A stretch of 64,000 nucleotides of DNA, taken from NCBI GenBank assembly GCA_937958265.1, contig CALGNX010000002.1, positions 62,001 through 126,000 of the forward strand. The letters are read 5' to 3'. Shown in pieces: positions 29,398 through 37,555 of the stretch. Within the stretch, counting starts at the first letter, position 1. Each line of letters starts with the position of its first letter. Below the pieces are notes generated by a model, which ran no database searches, had not been told where the DNA came from, and saw only the letters and a program-made list of their open reading frames with translations. Made by a program: the position numbers and the translations under genes. Source of the stretch: an uncultured Algibacter sp. GTDB lineage: Bacteria > Bacteroidota > Bacteroidia > Flavobacteriales > Flavobacteriaceae.

Positions 29398-31086
29398 ATG
29401 AGAAAACTGAACGAATTTATTTGGGAAACACATGGGATTCATGCAGGAACCGAGCAAGACCATGTAAAACATGGCATTGATAAGTTAGAAGATATAGTGG
29501 ATAAAGCTATTGAGGCCGGTAACCCTAGTATTACGTTTATAATTCATTCGCCACGATTAACAAACTTTAGGTACACTGCGGAAAGAGATACTAATGTGAA
29601 GTTTATAAGGGGAAACAAATCGTACTTAAACTATCCAAAGCGCATTGCAGACCTTCGTGTAAAATATGAAGGCCAAATTAATATTAAGTATGGTGTTGAG
29701 TTGGAATGGATGGGGCCAGAATTAGGATTACAGTGGAGTCGATCTAAAATATTTCAAGCTGAAGATTCTGATTATGTTATTGGTTCTGTACATTTTGCGC
29801 CAGAAGGATTACCCTATGATGGATCTAAGGAAGAAGCGCAAGAATTACTTAAAATGAGAGGAAGCCTCGAGGCATATTGGGGCGGTTATTTTGATGAAAT
29901 GACTCAAATGATAGAATGTTTTGGTGATATGATTCAAATAATTGGACATATTGATTTGCCAAAACTAAATGTTGATATGCCAGAAGCTCTAATAAATTTT
30001 GAAACAAGTGCACACCCGCTAGCGAATAAGTTTAGAACTCTTTTGGAACTTATTGCAGATCGTAATTTATCTTTAGACGTTAATATGGCAGGTAAGTTTA
30101 AAGGTGTTGGAGTATATCCAGTACAAAATATTCTGCGTCGTGCTAACCAACTACAAATTCCTGTTTGTGTGGGTACAGATACACATCATGTGCGCTATTA
30201 TGGTTTAAATTATAAAGAAAGTTTAGAGTACATTCAAGAAGCAGGTTATGAGAATTATGTAAGTTACTCCAAATTAATTCCAGAGAATCGTACGATTTAT
30301 GATGACCATGACTTAAAAGTAAAATATACCGTTTTAAATAAAGGTATTGAGCTGTTAAACCAGCGATTGGATGAAACACAACGCCGGATTATTCCAGATT
30401 TCTCATTTGGTGGTTCATTTTCCGAATTTGTAGATTTGTATCGAAGTGCTACAGGAATGGGTAATTATAACGCTATACGCATTCGTAAATGGGGAAAGTC
30501 TATTACTGTAACCAATGAAATCCCTAAAAATACACAAACAATAGTTAATGGTTTATTTTCCGAACATTTGGATGCGCCTGGGGTTATTTCGTCGTTATTT
30601 AACACCTTAGCCTCTGAGGGTATTAATGTGGAAACAGCCCGCTTGAAATCTAATAAAGATGGCACTGCGGTAGCCTTTTTGTCCATAGTAAATTCAGACG
30701 CAAAAGTGCAAAGTGCTATTGATTTTATAAAAGGTACAGATACTGGTTTGTTTAAAAATTTAACTTACGAAGAAAACGCTATTATGCCAAATTATTATGG
30801 TAAAGGCGTATATCTATTAGAAATGGATGGTGTTAAATTAAATTTAGCTTTAAGCGAAAAAGTTATTTTAACAAAACATGAAAATGCTGCTGGTGTTTTA
30901 CTTATACTGCTTTCGGCATTGTCTTCAAAAAATATTAATATTATCGATTTGCGATTAGGCAACCTAAATAAGGTGGGGTATTCTGCCTTAGCCGTAAATG
31001 GCGATAGTAATGTTATTAGGGCGTTGTTAACCAAGCTGGGGAATCAATATTACGAGGCTAACTTAATTGAGTTTTTTAGTTTTTAA
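29398..31086 (+). CDS. PHP-domain phosphoesterase (HisK-like) with two C-terminal ACT-like domains
   Basis: A 562-residue cytosolic protein. I use ATG 29398; a TTG directly before it would add one residue. Residues 1-290 are a PHP domain related to histidinol phosphatase: FIIHSPRLTNFRY, YGVELEW, DYVIGSVHFAPEG, MIQIIGHIDLPKL, LSLDVNMAGKF and the final metal motif VCVGTDTHHVRYYG. Motif I reads THGIHAGTEQDH instead of the usual HxH, so metal binding there may differ. Residues about 380-460 (LDAPGVISSLFNTLASEGIN) and about 495-555 (HENAAGVLLILLSALSSKNI, then LRLGNLNKVGYSALAVNGD) look like two ACT domains of the serine-pathway dehydrogenase type. An amino-acid-regulated phosphatase is a fair inference; the substrate is unknown. 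A terminator follows. Confidence 0.75.
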   Translation: MRKLNEFIWETHGIHAGTEQDHVKHGIDKLEDIVDKAIEAGNPSITFIIHSPRLTNFRYTAERDTNVKFIRGNKSYLNYPKRIADLRVKYEGQINIKYGVELEWMGPELGLQWSRSKIFQAEDSDYVIGSVHFAPEGLPYDGSKEEAQELLKMRGSLEAYWGGYFDEMTQMIECFGDMIQIIGHIDLPKLNVDMPEALINFETSAHPLANKFRTLLELIADRNLSLDVNMAGKFKGVGVYPVQNILRRANQLQIPVCVGTDTHHVRYYGLNYKESLEYIQEAGYENYVSYSKLIPENRTIYDDHDLKVKYTVLNKGIELLNQRLDETQRRIIPDFSFGGSFSEFVDLYRSATGMGNYNAIRIRKWGKSITVTNEIPKNTQTIVNGLFSEHLDAPGVISSLFNTLASEGINVETARLKSNKDGTAVAFLSIVNSDAKVQSAIDFIKGTDTGLFKNLTYEENAIMPNYYGKGVYLLEMDGVKLNLALSEKVILTKHENAAGVLLILLSALSSKNINIIDLRLGNLNKVGYSALAVNGDSNVIRALLTKLGNQYYEANLIEFFSF

Positions 31087-31189
31087 TAGCAGATAGTAAC
31101 TAAATAGGGTTTAACTAAATATTTGTTAATAAATTTAAAGTATTTAGTTTTCGGTTTATAAACTTTATAAACCACCTCTTTTTTTTAAA

Positions 31190-31233
31190 AGCCACCATAT
31201 ACACAGTTACAAGTGCTTATAAATATGGTGGCT
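31190..31233 (+). terminator. terminator after the PHP-ACT gene
   Basis: AGCCACCATAT (31190-31200) and ATATGGTGGCT (31223-31233) form a perfect 11-bp stem with a 22-base loop. T-rich runs lie on one side and an A/T-rich run on the other. It lies in the 337-base gap before the M1 aminopeptidase gene, which otherwise shows no gene. Confidence 0.7.
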
Positions 31234-31423
31234 ATTTTAATTTTTATAACAATTGCGGTTTATGCATTTCATAATATTCTCAAGTAAAAAAAAATATATT
31301 TTACTAATCATACCATGTTTAATTTTGAGAGCATACATTAAAAACAAAAAGTAGTTGTAATAAATTAAGATTTACGTTGTACTTGTATTATATAAACTTA
31401 AGCTTTTAATATAATTTTACTAA

Positions 31424-33424
31424 ATGAAATACGCCTTTGTTTTTTTCTTCTTTTACACAGTGCTAACTTATGGTAGCCAAATTAATAGTGTTGATTTTAA
31501 AAGGATTAAGGCCGATGTGAATTTCGATTTATCCCAAAAAAAAGTTTACGGTGTTTTTAAATGTTCTTTTAAAATATTGAAAAACGTAGATTCTATTTAC
31601 TTAGACGCTGTTGCTATAGGGGTTAAAAACTTTCAAATATTTAAGGCAGGTAAAAAAGGAAAATTAGTAAAGCGTACAGGAATTGATGGGTATTACAGAA
31701 AAAATAAAATTTGGTTAAAATATAGTTTTAAAAAAGGAGAAGAATACAACGCAAGTTTTTCTTTTTCTAAAGTAAATCCTAAAAAAGCACTTTATTTTAT
31801 TGATTGGGATGAGGTGCAAGGGAACAAACAAATATGGACACAAGGCCAAGGGAAAAACACTAGTAATTGGTTACCCTCTATAGATGATATTAACGATAAA
31901 ATTGAATTTGATTTATCTGTGGTTTTCGATAGTAATTACCAAGTTGTGGCCAATGGCAAGCTGATTAAAAAGGAAGATTATTTTGGTAAAACAAAATGGA
32001 CTTTCAACATGGAAAAGCCTATGTCTAGTTATCTTGTGGCCTTAGCTATTGGCAAATACCATAAAAAAACGCTAAATTCTAAAAGTGGTATACCTTTAGA
32101 AATGTATTATTACCCGCAAGACTCTTCAAAGTACGAGCCAACCTATCGGTATTCAAAACAAATGTTCGATTTTTTGGAAGAGGAGATAGGCGTTCCTTAT
32201 CCTTGGCAAAACTACAAACAAGTACCTGTAAAAGATTTTTTGTACGCAGGAATGGAAAATACAAGTACAACTATTTTTGCAGATGGTTTTGTAATAGACT
32301 CCATAGCATTTGTAGATAAAAATTATGTTAATGTTAATGCGCATGAGCTTGCACACCAGTGGTTTGGTAATTTAGTAACCGAAACTACAGGAGACCACCA
32401 CTGGCTACAGGAGGGCTTTGCAACTTATTATGCTTTATTGGCCGAACGCGATATATTTGGTAAGGATTATTACTATTGGCAATTATACAAATACGCCCAA
32501 GAATTACTAGAACAAGATAGCATGGGTGGAAGCACCTCGTTATTAAATCCAAAATCGAGTAGTGCTACTTTTTATAAAAAAGGCGCTTGGGTATTGCATA
32601 TTTTAAGAGAACAGATAGGCGCCAAAGCCTTTAAGAGTGGAGTTAAAAATTATTTGGTAAAATACAGCTTTAAAAATGTGCAAACCAAGGATTTTATAAA
32701 CGAGTTGGAATTATCTAGCGGTAAAGATTTAAGTGTTTTTGTTAAACTTTGGTTAGAATCTTCAGAATTTAATTACCAGGCATTTAAAAATGTTTTTCTT
32801 TCATTATCTAAAACGTATAGCGATTTTTTAAGTTTAGAGGATTGTAAAAAAGACTCAAGTAAATGTTTGGATTTTTTATTACTTTCTGATAACCCGTATA
32901 TGAGAGCAAATATTATTAAACGACTTGAAGGTAATTTACCACCAACTATTTTTAACTTTAGTGCAATTAAAGAGCGGCAAGCTATAGCGCAAGCTATGAC
33001 CAGTATCCCCTTGAAATTTAAAGCTGATTACGAGACCTTATTAGGTGATGCATCTTACGTAACTAGAGAAGTTGCTTTATTTAATTTATGGAAGAACTTC
33101 CCGTGGGAGCGTGAAGCATATTTAAGTAAAACTAAATATTTACAGGGTTTTAATGATAAAAATATAAGAGTCTTGTGGTTAGCATTACAGTTACTAACGC
33201 CTAATGTTGAAGCTGATAAAAAGAAATTTTACTACAAAGAATTGGTAGCTTATACAAGTTCTAGATATGGATTTGATATACGCCAAAATGCATTTAAGTA
33301 TTTATACGAAATACAGGGCTGCAATATAACCTGTAAGCAAAATTTAAAACAAGCAACTAAACATCATAATTGGCGATTTGCAAAATTTGCAAGAGCGTTG
33401 TTTAAGCGTTTTGAAAGTGAATAG
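31424..33424 (+). CDS. M1 family aminopeptidase (secreted)
   Basis: A 666-residue zinc metallopeptidase with a signal peptide (MKYAFVFFFFYTVLTYGSQ). The N-terminal beta domain covers about 25-220. The catalytic domain has the substrate motif YAGMENTSTTIFADG (GxMEN), the zinc-binding NAHELAHQWFGNLVTE (about 304-319) and DHHWLQEGFATYYALLAERD with the third ligand Glu. A conserved Tyr-containing segment SSATFYKKGAWVLHILREQI follows. The C-terminal ~180 residues form helical HEAT-like repeats as in ERAP/APN-type enzymes (YVTREVALFNLWKNFPWERE). No T9SS tail is seen, so it is probably periplasmic or membrane-associated. All catalytic residues are intact, unlike the M1-like protein at 1493-4318. Confidence 0.93.
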   Translation: MKYAFVFFFFYTVLTYGSQINSVDFKRIKADVNFDLSQKKVYGVFKCSFKILKNVDSIYLDAVAIGVKNFQIFKAGKKGKLVKRTGIDGYYRKNKIWLKYSFKKGEEYNASFSFSKVNPKKALYFIDWDEVQGNKQIWTQGQGKNTSNWLPSIDDINDKIEFDLSVVFDSNYQVVANGKLIKKEDYFGKTKWTFNMEKPMSSYLVALAIGKYHKKTLNSKSGIPLEMYYYPQDSSKYEPTYRYSKQMFDFLEEEIGVPYPWQNYKQVPVKDFLYAGMENTSTTIFADGFVIDSIAFVDKNYVNVNAHELAHQWFGNLVTETTGDHHWLQEGFATYYALLAERDIFGKDYYYWQLYKYAQELLEQDSMGGSTSLLNPKSSSATFYKKGAWVLHILREQIGAKAFKSGVKNYLVKYSFKNVQTKDFINELELSSGKDLSVFVKLWLESSEFNYQAFKNVFLSLSKTYSDFLSLEDCKKDSSKCLDFLLLSDNPYMRANIIKRLEGNLPPTIFNFSAIKERQAIAQAMTSIPLKFKADYETLLGDASYVTREVALFNLWKNFPWEREAYLSKTKYLQGFNDKNIRVLWLALQLLTPNVEADKKKFYYKELVAYTSSRYGFDIRQNAFKYLYEIQGCNITCKQNLKQATKHHNWRFAKFARALFKRFESE

Positions 33425-33494
33425 TTTATTTTCTACGTTCCAAATTTGCGGGGTTTTGGCAAATTAAACAACCTGCTAAATAGGTTATAGATAA

Positions 33495-33630
33495 TTAATA
33501 AACACCATTGGTTTTATCAATATTAGTAGTGTTTAAATCATACGAAAACCCGAATCGTGACTTTTCAAATTCTAAACCAACAAAAGCGTTTATTGAAGTT
33601 AATAATGGATGTATTGCGTTGATTTTTTTT
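33495..33630 (-). pseudogene. 3' remnant of a PorP/SprF-like gene
   Basis: On the minus strand this stretch encodes about 43 residues ending in VGLEFEKSRFGFSYDLNTTN, then IDKTNGVY and a stop. That closely resembles the final strands of PorP/SprF-type proteins, which usually continue with a few more residues (a TNGxxEISL-like end). In-frame stops lie a little upstream and there is no start, so only a decayed fragment remains. It lies in the 323-base gap between the M1 aminopeptidase and patatin genes. The match is from memory of the family, not a search. Confidence 0.35.
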
Positions 33631-33747
33631 ACATTTTAATTATAAGTAAAATTAAAAATTGACGGTAATGCTGCTTATTCTTTTGGTTTTAGTTAGATAG
33701 CTAAAAATTTTTACTTAATATTGTGTTTACCACATTAATAAAAATAC

Positions 33748-34674
33748 ATGAAAGCATTAGTAATTTCAGGAGGCGGTAGTAAAGGCGCTTACGCAGGTGG
33801 TGTTGCAGAATATTTAATAAAAGAACAAGGTAGGAATTATGATATGTTTTTAGGCACCTCTACAGGTAGTTTATTAATACCTCATTTGGCGGCTGGTAAA
33901 ATTGATAAAATACATAAAGTTTTTACCAATGTTAACCAAAGTAATATTTTTAGCCTTAATCCTTTTGTAGTGCGTAAAAAGGGTGATAGAGAGTATGTGA
34001 CTATCGATTTTTTAAACTCTTTGTGGCAATTTATAAAAAAGAAGCGCACTTTTGGAGAGAGTAAAGCATTACGCCGCTATTTAAGAAAAAATTTTACTTA
34101 CGAAGAGTACCTTTCTTTAAGGGAACATAAAGAGGATGTGGTTGTAACGGTTTCAAACTTATCCAAAAATGTTGTGGAATATAAATCTATTAAAGACTTT
34201 AGTTACGATGAGTTTTGCGATTGGATTTGGATTTCTTGCAATTACATTCCATTCATGTCTTTAGTAAAAAAAGATGGTTTTGAGTATGCCGATGGTGCGT
34301 TTGGTTGTGTTGTACCAATACGGGAAGCTATATTGCGTGGCGCCACAGAAATTGATGCTATAATTTTAGAATCTGAAAGTATGCAATACAATAAGGTGCT
34401 TGGTAAAAACCCTTTTTCATTAATGATGAATCTTTTTGGGCATTTACTAGACCAAGTAGAGCGTAGTGATATTTTAATAGGAAAGTTAGCTGCCAAAAAT
34501 AGAAACGTAAAGCTTAATTTATATTACACCCCTTCTAAGCTTACCGAAAACTCTTTAGTATTTAATAAAAAATTAATGACTTCTTGGTGGGAACAAGGTT
34601 ACCATTATGCAAAGTGTAAATTTGAGGAGGCGCAATCAAATGAGTTAAGAGTTAGCGACTTACCACAAATTTGA
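33748..34674 (+). CDS. patatin-like phospholipase
   Basis: A 308-residue serine lipid hydrolase. Hallmarks are the oxyanion loop VISGGGSKGAYAGGVAEYL (about 5-23), the nucleophile elbow LGTSTGSLL (GxSxG, Ser38) and the catalytic Asp in YADGAFGCVVPIREA (about 181). The four-residue spacing and length are normal for bacterial patatins. No signal peptide is seen, so it should act in the cytosol or at the inner membrane face. The last 15 bases overlap the 3' end of the convergent gene 34660-35181. The lipid substrate is unknown. Confidence 0.92.
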   Translation: MKALVISGGGSKGAYAGGVAEYLIKEQGRNYDMFLGTSTGSLLIPHLAAGKIDKIHKVFTNVNQSNIFSLNPFVVRKKGDREYVTIDFLNSLWQFIKKKRTFGESKALRRYLRKNFTYEEYLSLREHKEDVVVTVSNLSKNVVEYKSIKDFSYDEFCDWIWISCNYIPFMSLVKKDGFEYADGAFGCVVPIREAILRGATEIDAIILESESMQYNKVLGKNPFSLMMNLFGHLLDQVERSDILIGKLAAKNRNVKLNLYYTPSKLTENSLVFNKKLMTSWWEQGYHYAKCKFEEAQSNELRVSDLPQI

Positions 34675-35181
34675 TACCTCGTCTTTTATAAAAGAAAGTG
34701 CTGCATCACTTGGTGAGCGGCGTTCCATCATTTCATTTAAAATTACCTCTCTTAATTTATTAGCAGTATCTGTTTTTTCAAGCATATTTGCCTTTCTTAT
34801 AAGCTGAATAGTGGAGTTTTTTGCAGTTGTAACAATACTCCAACATTTGTCGCTAACGTAAATTTGCTGTGATAAGTTATGCTCAAATTCTTGCTCAATA
34901 CTTTGTATTAGTAATGCTTCATAATCAGATTTATCATCCGACGTTGGTGCCATTCTAATTAGTAATTTTGAGGGCGATATACGTTCCAAAAACAAGGACA
35001 TACGCTCATAAGCTTGAAGTCGTATTGGTAATGTGTTTATTTGCATGTCTTTTTGCAATAAATAGCGTCTGCGGCCATCTTCATTCTTTGTGTGCTCTTT
35101 AAAAAAATAATAAGCTATTAATCCTGTTATTAATGAAGGAATAATAAACAAAAATAGATCTAAAATTCGATTGACTTCCAT
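34660..35181 (-). CDS. membrane-anchored hypothetical protein (DUF7935-like)
   Basis: A 173-residue protein with one N-terminal membrane helix (about 8-27, DLFLFIIPSLITGLIAYYFF), followed by a charged cytosolic helical region. Segments such as LQKDMQINTLPIRLQAYERM, FLERISPSKLLIRM and EFEHNLSQQIYVSDKCWSIV match a conserved flavobacterial family of unknown function. It overlaps the end of the patatin gene tail-to-tail. No catalytic motif is seen; a scaffold or stress role would be speculation. Confidence 0.75.
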   Translation of the reverse strand: MEVNRILDLFLFIIPSLITGLIAYYFFKEHTKNEDGRRRYLLQKDMQINTLPIRLQAYERMSLFLERISPSKLLIRMAPTSDDKSDYEALLIQSIEQEFEHNLSQQIYVSDKCWSIVTTAKNSTIQLIRKANMLEKTDTANKLREVILNEMMERRSPSDAALSFIKDEVSNLW

Positions 35182-35411
35182 CTTTTATAGTTTAAATACA
35201 AACATAAGGTGTTTTTAGTTATAGAGCAAGGAATCGGTTAAATGTATGAAAACGACGGTTTAATGAGTCAAAAGCGTATCTCAGTAATTGGCAATGTATT
35301 TGAGTGGTGAAAAATAGTATTTTGGCTATGTTATTTATAAGATCTAGTATTTGTATTGCGTGAATTTAGGCTTTTACAAGTGGCTTTAATTAATTCTAAA
35401 ACTCTTAAATT

Positions 35412-35716
35412 ATGAAAACAATTTTAAAAAACGTTTTTCTACTAACCATTATGTTTATACTATTTAATTGCAACAATGATGATGGTAACGCTCCGAATGA
35501 AAATACGTGCAATTTTGAAGACTTAACTGCAGATATAAATGGAACAATAACCTTAATTCCTGAGCCAGAATTAAAAACCGATTACTTTTCAAATAACGAT
35601 GGATTAGGTAAACCAGCAGTGGAAGTGTTTTACACGACTAAACCAGGTAGTACTTTTATAGTACTCTAACCGTAGGCGTAACAGATAATAATTCACAAAT
35701 CTTAAGTTGCATTTAA
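35412..35716 (+). pseudogene. small lipoprotein gene disrupted by an 11-base duplication-like insertion
   Basis: The intact 5' part encodes 85 residues: a lipoprotein signal MKTILKNVFLLTIMFILF with Cys in LFNCNNDDGN (about 20), then NEDLT-like beta sequence (FEDLTADINGTITLIPEPEL, GKPAVEVFYTTKPGST) and a stop at 35667-35669. The stop comes just after two copies of AGTACT 11 bases apart (35649-35654 and 35660-35665). Removing one 11-base unit restores a frame that continues STLTVGVTDNNSQILSCI to a stop at 35716. This suggests a recent frameshift. The next gene ends at 35720 on the opposite strand, so little room is left for a longer protein. Function unknown. Confidence 0.55.
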
Positions 35717-35719
35717 CAA

Positions 35720-37267
35720 TTAGCCACCTAAATGTATGCAGTTTTTTAAGGCTTGCATGTTTTTAAACGGAACAACAGTTTTGTTATATTGATATGTTTT
35801 GCTAATTTCTTTAGATAGATTATGGTCTTCTGTATTAACCTCGATATCACTCATCTTAAACTGGCAAGGGTGTTCGTAGCCTGCAGCATGCGTAATTTCT
35901 AAAAATTCTTTTCTAAAGGTCTTAAAATACTGTCCAGCACGTTCAGATTTTAGTGGCACATCAATACCACGCTGTAACCATTTACTTTGTGTTGCTATAC
36001 CACTAGGGCAACGGTTTGTGTGGCAAACTTTAGCCTGTATGCAACCAATACTTAACATGGCTTCTCGTGCCACATTTATAACATCAACACCCATAGAAAA
36101 AGCCATAGCGGCCTTACCTGGAAACCCTAATTTACCACTCCCTATAAATACAACTTGTTTTTCTAAACCTTGCTTTTTAAATAGTTTATATAAATCTCCA
36201 AAAGCGAATACCCACGGTAAACTTACGTGATCAGCAAAACTTGGAGGCGCTGCACCGGTGCCGCCTTCGCCACCATCAATGGTAATAAAATCTGGTCCCT
36301 TACCTGTTGCTTTCATAATATCTGTAAGTTCTTCCCATTGTTCTAATTTGCCAATAGCCGCTTTAATACCCACAGGTAATCCGGTCTGTAAAGCAATAGC
36401 TTCAATAAAATCAACCATTTCTTGTACATTTGTAAAAGCCTTGTGGTTTGGTGGCGATAAAACTGTTTTACCAACTTCAACACCTCTAATTTCTGCAATT
36501 TCTTTATCAATTTTTTCGCCTGGGAGAACACCGCCTTTTCCGGGTTTTGCACCTTGTGATAGTTTGATTTCTATGGCGCGAATAAACGGATTATCTTCAA
36601 CAAGTTTTTTCATTTTTTCCATAGAAAAATTCCCATCTTCTGTACGTACTCCAAAATAACCAGTTCCAAAATGAAAAACAACATCAGCGCCATTTTTGTG
36701 GTAAGGAGATAGACCACCTTCACCAGTATTGTGGTAAGCTCCAGCTATTTTACAACCTTTATTTAAAGAGTCTATGGCGCGTGCAGACAAAGATCCATAG
36801 CTCATTGCAGAAACATTAATAACAGATTTTGGTCGGTAAGGCCTTTTTCGGTTGTTATGTAAACCTATAACCTTGGCACAGGGTAAAAAATCTTTTTCCT
36901 TAGTATTAACATGGTTTTTATCAACCTTAAAGGGAAACATGGCATTGTTAATAAAAATATGTTGAGGGGCATAAATATCGCGATCGGTTCCAAAACCTTC
37001 ATAATTATTTTCATTCTTTGCCGAGGCGTAAACCCAACCACGTTCTATTCTGTTAAAAGGTAACTCCTCTCTATTGTTAGCTACAAAATACTGTCTTATT
37101 TCTGGGCCAATACTTTCTAACCAAAAACGAAAATGCCCAACAATAGGATAGTTGTGGCTTATGGTGTGGTGCCGTTGTATAATATCCCGAAGACCAATAA
37201 TTGTAACGGTAATTAAAACCCAGCCCCACCAAGATATACTTGATAAAAAAAATAAAATAGTCTCCAT
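35720..37267 (-). CDS. FMN-binding glutamate synthase family protein
   Basis: A 515-residue protein containing the FMN/TIM-barrel (central) domain of glutamate synthase large subunits, with an N-terminal membrane segment (about 5-26, LFFLSSISWWGWVLITVTII). Core motifs are SAMSYGSLSARAIDSLNKG, YHNTGEGGLSPYHKNGAD, RAIEIKLSQGAKPGKGGVLP, DFITIDGGEGGTGAAPPSFA and the iron-sulfur cysteines in SIGCIQAKVCHTNRCPSGIA. It lacks the glutaminase domain of GltB, so it cannot by itself use glutamine like classical GOGAT. Its role in Bacteroidetes, where it is common, is not settled. It is monocistronic and convergent with the disrupted lipoprotein gene. Confidence 0.9.
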   Translation of the reverse strand: METILFFLSSISWWGWVLITVTIIGLRDIIQRHHTISHNYPIVGHFRFWLESIGPEIRQYFVANNREELPFNRIERGWVYASAKNENNYEGFGTDRDIYAPQHIFINNAMFPFKVDKNHVNTKEKDFLPCAKVIGLHNNRKRPYRPKSVINVSAMSYGSLSARAIDSLNKGCKIAGAYHNTGEGGLSPYHKNGADVVFHFGTGYFGVRTEDGNFSMEKMKKLVEDNPFIRAIEIKLSQGAKPGKGGVLPGEKIDKEIAEIRGVEVGKTVLSPPNHKAFTNVQEMVDFIEAIALQTGLPVGIKAAIGKLEQWEELTDIMKATGKGPDFITIDGGEGGTGAAPPSFADHVSLPWVFAFGDLYKLFKKQGLEKQVVFIGSGKLGFPGKAAMAFSMGVDVINVAREAMLSIGCIQAKVCHTNRCPSGIATQSKWLQRGIDVPLKSERAGQYFKTFRKEFLEITHAAGYEHPCQFKMSDIEVNTEDHNLSKEISKTYQYNKTVVPFKNMQALKNCIHLGG

Positions 37268-37555
37268 GTTTTATAGTTAAAAGTTATTGTATTTATTAAA
37301 ATATCCTTTTGGTCTAAAGGTATTTAAAATAATTATTAAAACTAAATTGATTTTATGTCTTTATTACCTGATAAAAAAATGTTTCTGTTATAATTAGCAT
37401 ATTAATCTGTTTAATAAAGTGTAAATAAAATATTATTTATAACAAGGAATACAAGATGGTGGAAAAAGCAATTGGTATTGTTTATAATTATTAATAATTC
37501 AGACCTTAAAAAAGCGTAACAATGATTAATTTCACGCTATTAAATTTTTGATGAT

